Positions 1 through 9,326 of a stretch of 64,000 nucleotides of DNA are shown in pieces. This DNA is from Chlamydia sp. 04-14 (GTDB lineage Bacteria; Chlamydiota; Chlamydiia; Chlamydiales; Chlamydiaceae), in the NCBI RefSeq assembly GCF_036632095.1, contig NZ_JAPYKW010000002.1, forward strand, positions 340,924 through 404,923. Reading direction: 5' to 3'. The notes beneath the pieces were generated by a model. It ran no database searches. It was not told the origin of the DNA and worked only from the letters and a program-made list of their open reading frames with translations. A program made the position numbers and the translations under genes. The number at the start of each line of letters is the position of its first letter. Position 1 is the stretch's first letter.

Positions 1-619
1 CGGTATGTGACGTCGGTGCACCAACCAAGGAAACGAATCCTCGAATATAGGAGGGGTTAGCACTAGCGACTTCTGAAGGAGTAAGCTCTTGCGAAAAAAC
101 GATGATATTCTGATTTGCATCTCCTAAAGAGCTCTTATGCTGACAACATAAATGACCAATCACACGATTAGAAATATCATGAATATCTTGAACACGATCT
201 ACAGCTAAAGAAACTCCTTGTACCGCTGTTAAAGATTCTTCTATTTTCCCCATAACAGAAGAAAAGACATATTCCGCATTCTTACGATCTTTCCTGATGG
301 TATTCACTACCTCTTCAGTCAAAATAGGGTCTTTAATTATCTCTAAATGGGCTTGTAGTATCGAGGATATCTCTTGTTGACCTTGTTTTCCTTGAACTTC
401 TTGTTCTAAGGCAACAATATCAGATTTGGAACGATTCAATGCTTTATAGTAACGATGTATCTCATGTTCTACCTCTTCTTGAGGTAAAGTAAGTTCATGA
501 ATTTGCAAAGGAGAGGTTCCCAGGAAAAAAGCCTTCCCTATGGCCACCCCAGAAACTAAAGTCATTCCAGGAACTCGCCATTCTTCATTTTGTTCTACAG
601 AAGGCGCGGGCGTGTTCAT
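1..619 (-). CDS. ptsI: PTS enzyme I, N-terminal part (cut by window edge)
   Basis: This is the phosphoenolpyruvate-protein phosphotransferase that autophosphorylates on His and passes phosphate to HPr in the cytosol. The ATG at 619 directly abuts the HPr stop codon (620-622), so the two genes are translationally coupled. About 206 codons are visible. The protein begins [19 protein letters not shown], continues through the helical HPr-binding region, and ends in a GAPTSHT segment. This corresponds to the family's GG(R/K)TSH active-site loop, so the phospho-accepting His lies at the very edge of the window. The C-terminal PEP-binding barrel is outside. No sugar-specific EIIB/EIIC gene is seen nearby, so this pair may serve a regulatory PTS. 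The assignment is firm from context and motif. Confidence 0.9.
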   Translation of the reverse strand, partial: MNTPAPSVEQNEEWRVPGMTLVSGVAIGKAFFLGTSPLQIHELTLPQEEVEHEIHRYYKALNRSKSDIVALEQEVQGKQGQQEISSILQAHLEIIKDPILTEEVVNTIRKDRKNAEYVFSSVMGKIEESLTAVQGVSLAVDRVQDIHDISNRVIGHLCCQHKSSLGDANQNIIVFSQELTPSEVASANPSYIRGFVSLVGAPTSHT

Positions 620-961
620 CTACAACTCTCCAAAACCTGAATCAAAAGCATCCTGCACTTTCTGCAATACTCGACTCGCATCTTTTCCTTTAATACGCAC
701 AAAAATCTCTCCATTTTGTGGTGCTCCCAATATGAGTATGCTCATTATACTTTTCGCATTTACTGTTTTCCCAGCATAGGTAAAGCTTGCTTCGCAATCT
801 TCACCCTCAAACAACTTAACAATGGTACCAGCAGGACGAACGTGTATTCCAGAAGTATTTTTCACAATACATACACATGTCAGTTCATCATCATCTTGAG
901 AATCCACAGGAACTTCCATATCCTCAACATCTAAAACACATTCTCTACATTCATCCACCAT
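620..961 (-). CDS. ptsH: Phosphocarrier protein HPr
   Basis: HPr is the small cytosolic phosphocarrier between enzyme I and EIIA-type domains. The active-site signature SGIHVRPAGT is present, with His about residue 40 when counted from the ATG at 961. The following residues through TVNAKSIMSIL match the HPr fold. The protein is longer than the usual 85-90 residues because of an N-terminal extension of about 28 residues that is acidic and contains Cys (DECREC). A GTG at 973 would add four codons. I prefer the ATG at 961, which has AGAGG just upstream, although the spacing is short. It overlaps the end of the upstream unknown gene by 11 bases and is followed without a gap by ptsI, so the three genes probably form one transcript. 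Confidence 0.9.
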   Translation of the reverse strand: MVDECRECVLDVEDMEVPVDSQDDDELTCVCIVKNTSGIHVRPAGTIVKLFEGEDCEASFTYAGKTVNAKSIMSILILGAPQNGEIFVRIKGKDASRVLQKVQDAFDSGFGEL

Positions 962-1742
962 ACACCTCTTCACTATGTAAGTAGTTTTCTAACCAAGAAA
1001 GGAAAGAAGGATAATGACTTGTAGTTAAATGTAAAAGCTCAATACTTTCTAAAGTTCTATGAAGTAGACTTTCCTCGCTCAACAATACATTTGGTGAAGG
1101 AAAATCCCTACGCACCTCAGGATCAAAAAGAAAACATTGGTAGGTCAAAGGTTCTTCATAACCATAGAATGGGAAAATCCCCAAAGAAGCACAATTGTCT
1201 TCCGGAGAAATCTTTTTTAAACGTAAGAACAGCTCTCGCAATTTATGTTGAACTTTGGCTAGAGAACGGTAGGAGAAAATTCCCTCATCTTCCCATTTCC
1301 CAAATCCATTATGAATCGTGAAAAACTTCTGATAATCATTATCCCCTAATCTAGGAAAGCAATGCCCCTCAGTCTCTAATAAAGGAGGCTCACCTTGAAA
1401 ACCACAACGGCCGTCACTAAAAGTATAGAGCATCTTTGCATCGTAGGGTTCATTAGCAGAGCGATAAATATAAACATCCAAACTATCTAATAGAGAAAAA
1501 AAACGACAAATACCTGGAAATTGATTATCATTAATCCCCAAAACAGTAAGCCAATATTCTTGGCAAAAATCTAGCCTGTCCTGTTTTGATAATCCCATCA
1601 GCTCGTACCAGCCTCGGGGCAAGCGAGGAGCTTTCTTGGAAATCTCTTCCCAAGACATTTCTTCACGCAATTGCTCTATAGAATACACTTCGAGAGTGGG
1701 AAAAGAATGAACCGATGCTAAAACGTTTTGAAACTTTCTCAT
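951..1742 (-). CDS. Conserved chlamydial protein of unknown function
   Basis: A 263-residue soluble protein with no signal peptide or membrane segment that I can see. By position (just before ptsH-ptsI and divergent from comEC) it matches the unknown gene at this place in other chlamydiae. I recognise no catalytic motif. The sequence is rich in aromatic and charged residues and has a short Cys-containing stretch near residue 180. Its 3' end overlaps ptsH, which suggests co-transcription and perhaps a link to PTS regulation. Its 5' end overlaps comEC by 28 bases on the opposite strand if both annotated starts are used, so one of the two starts may lie further inside. The gene is real by conservation of context; its function is unknown. 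Confidence 0.7.
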   Translation of the reverse strand: MRKFQNVLASVHSFPTLEVYSIEQLREEMSWEEISKKAPRLPRGWYELMGLSKQDRLDFCQEYWLTVLGINDNQFPGICRFFSLLDSLDVYIYRSANEPYDAKMLYTFSDGRCGFQGEPPLLETEGHCFPRLGDNDYQKFFTIHNGFGKWEDEGIFSYRSLAKVQHKLRELFLRLKKISPEDNCASLGIFPFYGYEEPLTYQCFLFDPEVRRDFPSPNVLLSEESLLHRTLESIELLHLTTSHYPSFLSWLENYLHSEEVYGG

Positions 1743-3178
1743 TCTCTGCCCTTATTCAAACCTTTTATTCCCTATGGATACAGCTAATTCATTCTTGTCG
1801 ATACTTTCAACAACAACATCCTCTATTAATCTGCGCACTCTATTGGCTAACGGGAACTCTAGCGCGTCCCCATCCTTTATGCGGGATATTATTACTTCTA
1901 GCTCTTTCCCTTTTTATTCCCAAACAACAACGTAAACAACAACTCTTTATGGGAATTTGTTGGATTATACCCCTGATAACTCTATCAGGATCTTCTTCTA
2001 TTCATAAAGGGCAATCATCGGGAAACTTTATCATTAAATCCGGAAGAGAAAATAGATATTTTGGAGAAGCTGTTCACCTACAATATCCCTGCGGGCAAAA
2101 ATACCGTCATGTTCCTTGTACTATTCTTATAGATGCACATTTAGAACTAAATAAAAAATACCACATTCAAGGAACGACGTTAGATCATACATCCCAAATT
2201 GTTTTTAAGTCTAATGGTTGCTATGAAGAAATACAGCCAACAAAGATAGCATGCATTCAACATAAATTACGAGAATCATGTCATAAACGTATTTTATATC
2301 TATTTTCTTCTGGGGAACCAGGAAAATTCGCCTCTAGCCTTCTTCTTGGCACTCCCTTACCAAAACATCTAAAAGAAATTTTCAAAAATAAAGGCTTGGC
2401 TCACTTATTTGCTATTTCCGGATGGCATTTTTCCTTATTTGCCTCAGCTCTGTTTTTCATTTTTAGCGTATTCCCATCAAAAATAAAATATTTCCTTACT
2501 TTCATTGCACTTTCAGGATTAACTCTTTTGTTTCCCTGGTCTCCTTCGGTATGGAGAGCGTGGATTTCCCTAGCACTAATTTGTCTTTCTCCTTTTTCTT
2601 CAGGATATTGCTCTAGTCTGAATCGTTTAGGGCTCGGATGTATTTTGTGTTCTCTAGTATTCTCCCCGCTATCTCCAGCTTTTTCTCTAAGTTTTTTAGC
2701 TACTTTGGGTATTTTACTTTTTTTCCCTCATCTATTTCGCTTTTTCTATTCACCCTGGAAAGAAATAGTCCCAGGGTATTTACTTCCCTTTGTTCGCTAT
2801 TTCTGGGGAGCTCTATCTATAGCACTAGCCTCACAGATCTTTCTCTTTTTCCCTGCTGTGAATTTCTTCGGGTATTTTCCATTAGATGGTCTCATCTACA
2901 ATCTCTTTTTCCCCTTGCTTATCCTTCCGATTTTCTCTCTAATTCTTCTATCTTTGATTCTCCCCTTTATGGCTCCTGCAACAAAATTTTGCATTTCTTG
3001 GATAATCTCACACCCTCTTCTTCATAGTCATAACTTTCTGACATCCCTATCCCCCGCCCCTATATCTCAAGAAAAACTTACCCTAATTCTCATTCTTCTA
3101 TTTTTTCTTGGCGTTAGCTTAGAAAAAACAAAAACAGGAGAAAATCTCTCCCTAACCAACTCTGTCTCTGAACTATAG
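1715..3178 (+). CDS. comEC: ComEC/Rec2-type DNA internalisation membrane protein
   Basis: A polytopic inner-membrane protein of 487 residues. Hydrophobic helices begin near residue 35, an extracytoplasmic domain covers about 80-190, and a competence core covers about 200-460. The core contains the family's typical GLAHLFAISGWHFSLFAS segment, equivalent to the HLLAISGLH motif of ComEC. ComEC forms the channel that carries single-stranded DNA across the inner membrane in naturally competent bacteria, and chlamydiae are known to recombine by a competence-like process. The C-terminal metallo-beta-lactamase domain of larger ComEC proteins is absent, so this is the short form. It is divergent from the unknown gene at 951-1742, with overlapping 5' ends. 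A start downstream of 1715 is possible. Confidence 0.87.
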   Translation: MLKRFETFSFSALIQTFYSLWIQLIHSCRYFQQQHPLLICALYWLTGTLARPHPLCGILLLLALSLFIPKQQRKQQLFMGICWIIPLITLSGSSSIHKGQSSGNFIIKSGRENRYFGEAVHLQYPCGQKYRHVPCTILIDAHLELNKKYHIQGTTLDHTSQIVFKSNGCYEEIQPTKIACIQHKLRESCHKRILYLFSSGEPGKFASSLLLGTPLPKHLKEIFKNKGLAHLFAISGWHFSLFASALFFIFSVFPSKIKYFLTFIALSGLTLLFPWSPSVWRAWISLALICLSPFSSGYCSSLNRLGLGCILCSLVFSPLSPAFSLSFLATLGILLFFPHLFRFFYSPWKEIVPGYLLPFVRYFWGALSIALASQIFLFFPAVNFFGYFPLDGLIYNLFFPLLILPIFSLILLSLILPFMAPATKFCISWIISHPLLHSHNFLTSLSPAPISQEKLTLILILLFFLGVSLEKTKTGENLSLTNSVSEL

Positions 3179-3273
3179 AAAATTTTTTTTATTGTGAAAC
3201 CTACGCCCTTTCCCTAAAATAGCTATAAAATATGAAAGTATAGCATTGGTTATATTCAACTTAAGGTAAGCTC

Positions 3274-4482
3274 GTGTCTACTTCACCCACAAATAATCAG
3301 AGCACAAATCTCACTCCAGAAACACCAACCACTTATGTGAATTTTGGAAAATTAAAGATACGCCTTACCCGTATTTTACAAACAATCACCGCACTAGGAA
3401 TCGCATTGAATATTGGAGGTATTGTCTCCTTATGCTTAGGTTCTTCATTAGCCATTGCCTTACCTCTACTTGTTATCGGCATTGCCTTATTGATTCTTAC
3501 CTGTTTCTTTCTAGCTTCGCGTTTAAGAAAACCTACTCTACCAACACCCGTACCTTCATCTCCTCCGATCACACCAAAACCTACAGGAGTTAAACCCGGC
3601 GGTACGCCTCCACCAACACCTCCTACCTCTCCCGTAGTAAAAACACCCCCAGCGCCTGTAGAAACTCCAGCGCCTGTGGCTACACCTCCGGTACGGCCTA
3701 TTGTGAGAGTACGTGTTCCTGAAATTCAAATTCCGGGATTTTTAGACTTCACACCGCAATACATAGCTAATCTATTAGGAATGCGTTTTGGGGTTACTGA
3801 AATACATCCTGGAGGACGTATAAATAAAAATACGAAATACGTGACCGTACGTAGTAACAGACATAATCTGTTCTTATGCTTCCTAAAAGGGCATCCTCTT
3901 GAAGATCCGTTCTCAAAGAAAACAAATTCAGCGGTAGTTATCCTAACAAATTCTGAAAGAGAGAAGCATCTTTTACTAGGGAGATCGCTAGCCTTCGGTC
4001 CACATATAGAAAAAGCTTGTTGGGATGATATTACAAAACCCGATTCTACAAAATTCCCTCCAGAATCCGTTGTTGCCGGACCTTGGGTAAATAAAAACAA
4101 AGATATACCACCTGCAAGTCATCTCATCTGCGCAAATCCTCCCCTCATTACTCTTACACGTGATGTACATCGCAGAGCGATTAACTTCGACGATTTCGAT
4201 TATGAAAGAGAATTCAGAGCTACTGTACGAATGTATCAAACCATATTTGCAACCTGTAAAGAAAATGGAATCACTTCGATTCAACTTGAACTTCTAGGAC
4301 TAAATAATATTGGATCAGATCAAGAAGAATACGAAGCTTGGTATTCAGGATGCGCCCTGGCTTTATTAGAAGCTATCCGTATCGAAGAAGAAACCCCGGG
4401 AAGCACGCTTATACATATTACTGTAAATAGTAGAACAGAACTACCCTTGCTCTCAGCCTTACAACAAGCATATCCATCTTAA
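3274..4482 (+). CDS. Inc-type membrane protein with C-terminal macro-like domain (copy 1)
   Basis: 402 residues beginning with GTG and preceded by AAGG. Two closely spaced hydrophobic helices (about residues 35-82) form the bilobed segment typical of chlamydial inclusion-membrane proteins secreted by type III secretion. A Pro/Thr-rich linker (about 88-145) follows, then a C-terminal domain (about 190-402). The order of motifs in that domain resembles a macro domain: KGHPLEDP, AVVILTNSE, FGPHIEKACWDDI, VVAGPWVN, ASHLICANPP, ENGITSIQLELLGLN and a terminal LIHITVN. In macro proteins the matching parts are QGDIT, IVNAAN, GVAxAIxxAAG, the V(I/V)HTVGP strand and the ESIAFPxIS loop. The domain is repeated in the next gene. 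The Inc-like N-terminus is seen directly; the macro assignment is inference from motif order, and the glycine-rich ligand loop is not canonical. Confidence 0.8.
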   Translation: MSTSPTNNQSTNLTPETPTTYVNFGKLKIRLTRILQTITALGIALNIGGIVSLCLGSSLAIALPLLVIGIALLILTCFFLASRLRKPTLPTPVPSSPPITPKPTGVKPGGTPPPTPPTSPVVKTPPAPVETPAPVATPPVRPIVRVRVPEIQIPGFLDFTPQYIANLLGMRFGVTEIHPGGRINKNTKYVTVRSNRHNLFLCFLKGHPLEDPFSKKTNSAVVILTNSEREKHLLLGRSLAFGPHIEKACWDDITKPDSTKFPPESVVAGPWVNKNKDIPPASHLICANPPLITLTRDVHRRAINFDDFDYEREFRATVRMYQTIFATCKENGITSIQLELLGLNNIGSDQEEYEAWYSGCALALLEAIRIEEETPGSTLIHITVNSRTELPLLSALQQAYPS

Positions 4483-4488
4483 TATAGT

Positions 4489-4517
4489 GTTCTCCAGATC
4501 TCAATAATCTGGAGAAC
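4489..4517 (+). terminator. Hairpin after first macro-Inc gene
   Basis: GTTCTCCAGAT and ATCTGGAGAAC form an 11-bp perfect stem with a 7-base loop, starting 6 bases after the stop codon. A pyrimidine-rich stretch and then an AT-rich run follow. It is probably a terminator or attenuator separating the two paralogous genes. Confidence 0.6.
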
Positions 4518-4634
4518 CTTTCCATCTTCTATAAAAAATTTTTGTCGTTATCAAAAATTTTATTGTTAAGCTCCCTTGCTTATCTTACAATTTTATGACT
4601 ATATCTCTGATTGTATTTATCTTAGGACGCTTTC

Positions 4635-5675
4635 ATGCTTTTAACTCACCATCATGTGAAAAATCAAACCCTAAGCATGTCTTTAAGATTATCGGAGGCA
4701 CATGTAAGCCTATGCAACTTAAAAATAAAAACATTGCATATCATACAGGCAATAGCTGCTTTAGGATTGGCATTTTTATTAGGAGGTATACTAGCGTTAT
4801 CTTCAGGGCAATCTTTAGCTTTTTCCTCTCCTCTACTTATTTTAGGGGCTGTTTTCGTTATCCTTAGCTCTCTGATTTTAATAATGCTAAGAAAACGTCT
4901 TTTGTCTATTTCCACACCGACTTTCTTAGATCTTACGTTATCAGGTGTTGCAAAGCGCTTGAAAAATACTTACACCCTAGGTCTAGTGCTTCCCTATGCA
5001 AATAAAATTAATAAAAATACGGAATATGTCTTTGTAAGCAATCCAAAGACCGGTATACAGCTATCTTTTTATAAAGGACATCCTATAAATGACCCTCTAT
5101 TAAAAAATAAAGATTCTGCGATTATGCTCTGTACGAACTCTGACAGAGATTCCAGTTATGTAATTAATAGAACACTAGCATTAATTGGACGTATAGAAAA
5201 GGAATGTTGGAATGATATTACACAACCTAATTCCACGAAATTCCCCCCAGGTTCTATAGCTTATGGACCTTGGATAAATAAGTCTGAGGAAATAGCGCCT
5301 GCCTCTCATTTGATCTTTATCAACCCACCTACTATCGAAGTTCTTCTCTATACTAAACAATTACAAAGAGCTATTACCTTTCAAGATTTCAACCATAAGG
5401 AAGCCTTTAAAAATCTCGTAGATGCTTATCTCAAATGCTTCCGTATTTGTAGGGAAAATAAAATTACCTCGCTGCAGCTCGAACTTCTAGGATTAAATGA
5501 TATTAGCTCACATCAAGAAGAATACGAAATGTGGTATTCTCAATGTGCCTTAGCCTTACTAGAAGCTATACGTATAGAAGAAAGATGCAAAGAACGAACG
5601 GTAAAACAAATTACCGTAAACAACCAAAAAGAACTCCCTCTGTTGTCTATCTTACAAAAAGCTTACAACAATTAA
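4635..5675 (+). CDS. Inc-type membrane protein with C-terminal macro-like domain (copy 2)
   Basis: 346 residues, a tandem paralogue of the gene at 3274. AGGA lies 7 bases before the ATG at 4635; an in-frame ATG at 4677 is an alternative. Two hydrophobic helices (about 33-85) form an Inc-like bilobed segment. The Pro-rich linker of copy 1 is missing, so the helices join almost directly to the C-terminal domain (about 130-346). The same motif series is conserved: KGHPINDP, AIMLCTNSD, RIEKECWNDI, GSIAYGPWIN, ASHLIFINPP, ENKITSLQLELLGLND and QEEYEMWYSQCALALLEAI. Conservation in this half is much higher than in the N-terminal half, which suggests selection on domain function. The 3' end overlaps the convergent pdhAB gene by 4 bases. 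Function is unproven. Confidence 0.8.
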   Translation: MLLTHHHVKNQTLSMSLRLSEAHVSLCNLKIKTLHIIQAIAALGLAFLLGGILALSSGQSLAFSSPLLILGAVFVILSSLILIMLRKRLLSISTPTFLDLTLSGVAKRLKNTYTLGLVLPYANKINKNTEYVFVSNPKTGIQLSFYKGHPINDPLLKNKDSAIMLCTNSDRDSSYVINRTLALIGRIEKECWNDITQPNSTKFPPGSIAYGPWINKSEEIAPASHLIFINPPTIEVLLYTKQLQRAITFQDFNHKEAFKNLVDAYLKCFRICRENKITSLQLELLGLNDISSHQEEYEMWYSQCALALLEAIRIEERCKERTVKQITVNNQKELPLLSILQKAYNN

Positions 5676-7708
5676 AATTCTGCTAAGCTTTTTGCTGCTT
5701 GAAGAATTTTCTCTTTCTGTGGAAGAACTTCATTTTCGAGTATCTTTGAGTAGGGAACAGGAGCATGTAATCCAGCAACACGACGGATAGGTGCATCAAG
5801 ATACGAATATGCCTGTTCGGCTACAGTAGCAGCAAGCTCACTACCGAATCCACAAAACTCTGAAGCCTCGTGAGCAATAAGAAGTTTCCCTGTTTTCTTC
5901 ACAGATTCTAAAACGGTAGCGAAATCACAAGGAACTATGGTTCGTAAGTCGATAACCTCAACAGAAATATCTAAAGCTTCTAATTCCCTAGCAACTTCCA
6001 TACTCATAACCAAGGACATTCCCCAAGAAACAATTGTTAGATCCGAACCTGGATGAGTAATCGCTGCTTTACCGAAAGGCAAAACATAATCCGAAGAAAA
6101 TACTGGGCAAGCGCTAAAAATACGTCGTTGATATAACGCCTTATGCTCTAAAAAAACTACTGGATTGGGATCACGAATTGCAGCTTTTAATAAAGCCTTT
6201 GCATCCGCAGCGTTAGACGGATACGCAACTTTAATTCCCGGACAATGTGCTAAAAATGCTTCTATACTTTGAGAATGGTAAGGACCACCTTGTATATACC
6301 CTCCACAAGGAGCTCTAATAACTAAAGGGATTTCCCACTCTCCTGCAGAACGGTAGTAAATACTAGAAGCTTCGGAAAATAACTGATTAATTCCTGGCCA
6401 GATATAATCAGCAAACTGAATTTCAGCAACAGGCTTATGAATACCATCCATAGCCATACCGATAGCAGTTCCTATAATTGTAGCTTCTGCTAACGGCGTG
6501 TTAAAACAACGTTCTATACCAAATTTATCAGTAAGATTTCTTGTAACACCAAAAACTCCACCTTTATCTCCAGCAACATCTTCACCGAAAACAACTACTC
6601 CAGAATCTCTGTTCATTTCTTCAATCAGAGCTTCCGTAATTGCGTCGCGCATTACTTTCGGTTGTGTATCGCGTAAACGCTGAGCTTCTAAAGAATCTTC
6701 ATAATCAATTAGAGAAATCGTATGTGGAGAAAATACGTCATGACTTGTAGAACCTTTGCTAGGGAAAGGGAGCGCTTCAGCAAGTTCGCAAGCACGAGCA
6801 ATCTCAGCTTCTGCTTCAGCTTTTATTTCTAAAATCTCAGCAGATGAAATACCGCATTCCTCTATCATTTGTCGTTCTAAACGAATTAGAGGATCATTAC
6901 TTATGCAATGATCTAAGTCTTCACGACTACGATATTTCTCATGGTTATCAGAGTTGCTATGCGGCTCTAAACGCATAACTTTGATAAGAATTAAAGCAGG
7001 AATAGAATCATGTCTAGCTTGATCCACAGCTTTAGAAAATACATCTACCAGACCGAAATAATCGCCACCGTCTACTTCATATACTGAAAGACCCTGATAA
7101 CTTTCTCCTAAACGAGCTAAGTCTGTAGAGCATTGATCTTTAAAAGGAACAGAAATTGCCCAGGCATTATTCTGGACTACTGTAACTAAGGGTAGCTTAT
7201 GTAGGGCAACGTAATTTAACATCTCATGGAACTCTCCTTGAGATGTAGCTCCGTCTCCTCCAGAGACATAGACGACTTCTTTAGATTTTGTATGTTTCGC
7301 AGCCCAAGCCCGTCCTGCAGCCTGAAGAAATTGTGTACCGACAACACTAGACTGACAACAAATACGCAATTTTTTGTGGGAATAATGGTAGGGCATCATT
7401 CTACCAGAAGAATGATTGGGAGCTAATCTTGCAAGAAAAGAAGCAAAGATCTCGGAAAAATCACATCCTAACCCTATAGGAAATCCTTGATCTCTATAAT
7501 AAGGGAAAGACCAATCTTTACCTGGGATGAGACTCTTTCCTGCGACAACTCCTGCAAGTTCATGACCAGCACAAGATAACTGGAAAGTTCCTCCAGAGTC
7601 GCTTTGTCGAGAAAGAAGGAGCATTTTGTTCTCAGCAAATCTTAAACTCCAGACTAATTTCAGAACTTCCTTAATAGAAGATCCTAGTTCATGCTGTATT
7701 GCTACCAT
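5672..7708 (-). CDS. Fused E1 alpha/beta subunit of a 2-oxo acid dehydrogenase
   Basis: A thiamine diphosphate-dependent dehydrogenase E1 component of 678 residues with alpha and beta subunits in one chain. The alpha half (about 1-320) carries the ThDP motif, GDGATSQGEF at about 151-160 with Asn-Asn near 180. The beta half (about 350-678) contains VVVFGEDVAGDKGGVFGVT, the PLAEATIIGTAIGMA segment and the EIQFADYIWPGINQL segment of transketolase-like beta subunits. E1 decarboxylates pyruvate or branched-chain 2-oxo acids and transfers the acyl group to the lipoyl E2. Chlamydial genomes annotate this locus variously as pyruvate or oxoisovalerate dehydrogenase, and the sequence alone does not decide the substrate. 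It lies downstream of dnaJ on the same strand with a gap of about 35 bases and converges with the macro-Inc gene. Confidence 0.9.
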   Translation of the reverse strand: MVAIQHELGSSIKEVLKLVWSLRFAENKMLLLSRQSDSGGTFQLSCAGHELAGVVAGKSLIPGKDWSFPYYRDQGFPIGLGCDFSEIFASFLARLAPNHSSGRMMPYHYSHKKLRICCQSSVVGTQFLQAAGRAWAAKHTKSKEVVYVSGGDGATSQGEFHEMLNYVALHKLPLVTVVQNNAWAISVPFKDQCSTDLARLGESYQGLSVYEVDGGDYFGLVDVFSKAVDQARHDSIPALILIKVMRLEPHSNSDNHEKYRSREDLDHCISNDPLIRLERQMIEECGISSAEILEIKAEAEAEIARACELAEALPFPSKGSTSHDVFSPHTISLIDYEDSLEAQRLRDTQPKVMRDAITEALIEEMNRDSGVVVFGEDVAGDKGGVFGVTRNLTDKFGIERCFNTPLAEATIIGTAIGMAMDGIHKPVAEIQFADYIWPGINQLFSEASSIYYRSAGEWEIPLVIRAPCGGYIQGGPYHSQSIEAFLAHCPGIKVAYPSNAADAKALLKAAIRDPNPVVFLEHKALYQRRIFSACPVFSSDYVLPFGKAAITHPGSDLTIVSWGMSLVMSMEVARELEALDISVEVIDLRTIVPCDFATVLESVKKTGKLLIAHEASEFCGFGSELAATVAEQAYSYLDAPIRRVAGLHAPVPYSKILENEVLPQKEKILQAAKSLAEF

Positions 7709-7743
7709 ACCTGCTCCTCGGATAGACTCACGCTATCCCTTAT

Positions 7744-8922
7744 CTATACGGCGAAGTCGGAAAAAAAACCCTTTATTTTATCCAAGAAACTACGTTTCTT
7801 AGGGAAATTCTCTGCCTTTTCCGTAGTTGCGAACTTGCGGAGTAACTCCTTTTGTTCTTCTGATAGATTTTGTGGGGTCTCTACAGAAACTCGAACAAGT
7901 AAATCTCCGCGTCCTCTACCATGAACATTCGGGAATCCCTGATTCTTAATCTTAAGAATTGTTCCACTTTGGATTCCTTCAGGAACCGTAAGGCGGCACG
8001 TGCCTTCCTTCAAGAGGGTGGGGATTTCTTTCTTCATTCCTAAAGCTGCGTCGACAAAACCAATAGGCAATTCCAAAATCAGATCATCCCCGCGTCTCTC
8101 AAAAACAGGGTGCGTTTCTACATCAATAAAAACGTAGAGATCTCCAGCAGGAGCTCCGTTTTGCCCGGCATCTCCATAACCTTCCATCTTTAAACGCATT
8201 CCAGAATCAACTCCGGCAGGAATTTGTACATGAACATTGCGTTTATCTTTAATTCTTCCTTGTCCTCGACAATTGGAACAAGGATCCGTGATCACACGCC
8301 CCTCTCCACCGCACTCAGGACATGTTGATGCCATAGAAAAAAATCCACGACTCTGAACGATCTGTCCAGAACCTTTGCATCGATCGCAGCATTTAATTCC
8401 TTGCTCACTAGCAGCACCACTACCAGAACAAGTTTCACAAGTTTTATATCCAGAGACGAGGAGCTCTTTCTCTACGCCACGAGCAGCTTCTTCAAATGTT
8501 AGGGTGATATGAACTTTCTTACTAGCTCCCTGACGGGCTCCCGCAGGATCGCCACGCATGCCAAAAGCTTCTCCAAGACCACCAAATAGACCTTCAAAAA
8601 AGCTTCCGCCGCCACCAAACTCTCCGCCGAAAGCTCCCATAAAGGTGCGCAGAGCATCTTCCATGTTGCCCATGCCGCCCGCACCACCGAAACCACCGGC
8701 TCCGGCAAAAGGTCCGTCCTTACCATAGCGATCGTAAGATTCTCGCTTTTGAGGATCACTCAAAACTTCATAAGCTTCGGAGACTTCCTTGAAACGTTTT
8801 TCAGCCTCAGCATCTCCTGGATTTTTGTCAGGGTGATACTTAACGGCTAACTTACGGTAAGATTTTTTTATTTCCTCGGGCGAGGCAGTTTTAGAAACAC
8901 CTAAAACATCATAGTAATCCAT
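7744..8922 (-). CDS. dnaJ: Chaperone protein DnaJ
   Basis: A Hsp40 co-chaperone that stimulates DnaK ATPase and presents unfolded proteins. The 392 residues show the complete type I architecture. The J domain (1-70) has HPDKNPGD. A Gly/Phe-rich region covers about 75-125. Four zinc-finger repeats follow at about 160-225: [24 protein letters not shown] and CSNCRGQG. C-terminal substrate-binding barrels complete the chain. No CIRCE element is seen directly upstream, where rpsU lies 30 bases away, so it probably belongs to an rpsU-dnaJ transcript. Confidence 0.97.
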   Translation of the reverse strand: MDYYDVLGVSKTASPEEIKKSYRKLAVKYHPDKNPGDAEAEKRFKEVSEAYEVLSDPQKRESYDRYGKDGPFAGAGGFGGAGGMGNMEDALRTFMGAFGGEFGGGGSFFEGLFGGLGEAFGMRGDPAGARQGASKKVHITLTFEEAARGVEKELLVSGYKTCETCSGSGAASEQGIKCCDRCKGSGQIVQSRGFFSMASTCPECGGEGRVITDPCSNCRGQGRIKDKRNVHVQIPAGVDSGMRLKMEGYGDAGQNGAPAGDLYVFIDVETHPVFERRGDDLILELPIGFVDAALGMKKEIPTLLKEGTCRLTVPEGIQSGTILKIKNQGFPNVHGRGRGDLLVRVSVETPQNLSEEQKELLRKFATTEKAENFPKKRSFLDKIKGFFSDFAV

Positions 8923-8952
8923 AAATCAAACACCACTAGATGGGATATTTTT

Positions 8953-9129
8953 CTAACGACTGCGGTATTTAGCTGCGGCTTTAGATTTAGCTCGCTTCTT
9001 TACTGAAGGTTTATCATAAAACCTGTGTGCTTTAGCAGCCTTTAAGATCCCTTCTTTATCAACTTTCTTTTTCAAAATTCTCAGAGCTCGATCTACAGGC
9101 TCACCAACTCTAACTTTAACACTGGGCAT
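8953..9129 (-). CDS. rpsU: 30S ribosomal protein S21
   Basis: A 58-codon ORF starting at the ATG at 9129 and ending with TAG at 8953-8955. The product begins [18 protein letters not shown] and ends KAAAKYRSR, a typical basic S21. S21 helps initiation on natural mRNAs in the 30S platform. It lies immediately upstream of dnaJ, an arrangement recalled from other chlamydiae. Confidence 0.95.
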   Translation of the reverse strand: MPSVKVRVGEPVDRALRILKKKVDKEGILKAAKAHRFYDKPSVKKRAKSKAAAKYRSR

Positions 9130-9326
9130 GCATTACCTTATTTCGCATAATAATCACTGTTAAGCCTAAAACAATACAGCTATACGTCTCACTCTGCTAT
9201 GTTAGAGGCGCCTCGATTGTAACATCAGATCTATTACCCTTCAAGAGTTAGTTGACGTGCAACGCACTGAAAAAGCAGTAGGATTGATTTTAATCCAGCG
9301 TGCCTACTGATTGGAATATTGTTAAA

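Noticed and set aside
540..779. Plus-strand ORF over the ptsI/ptsH junction
   Set aside because: It is the reverse-frame shadow of two clear minus-strand genes; the product has no domain-like features.
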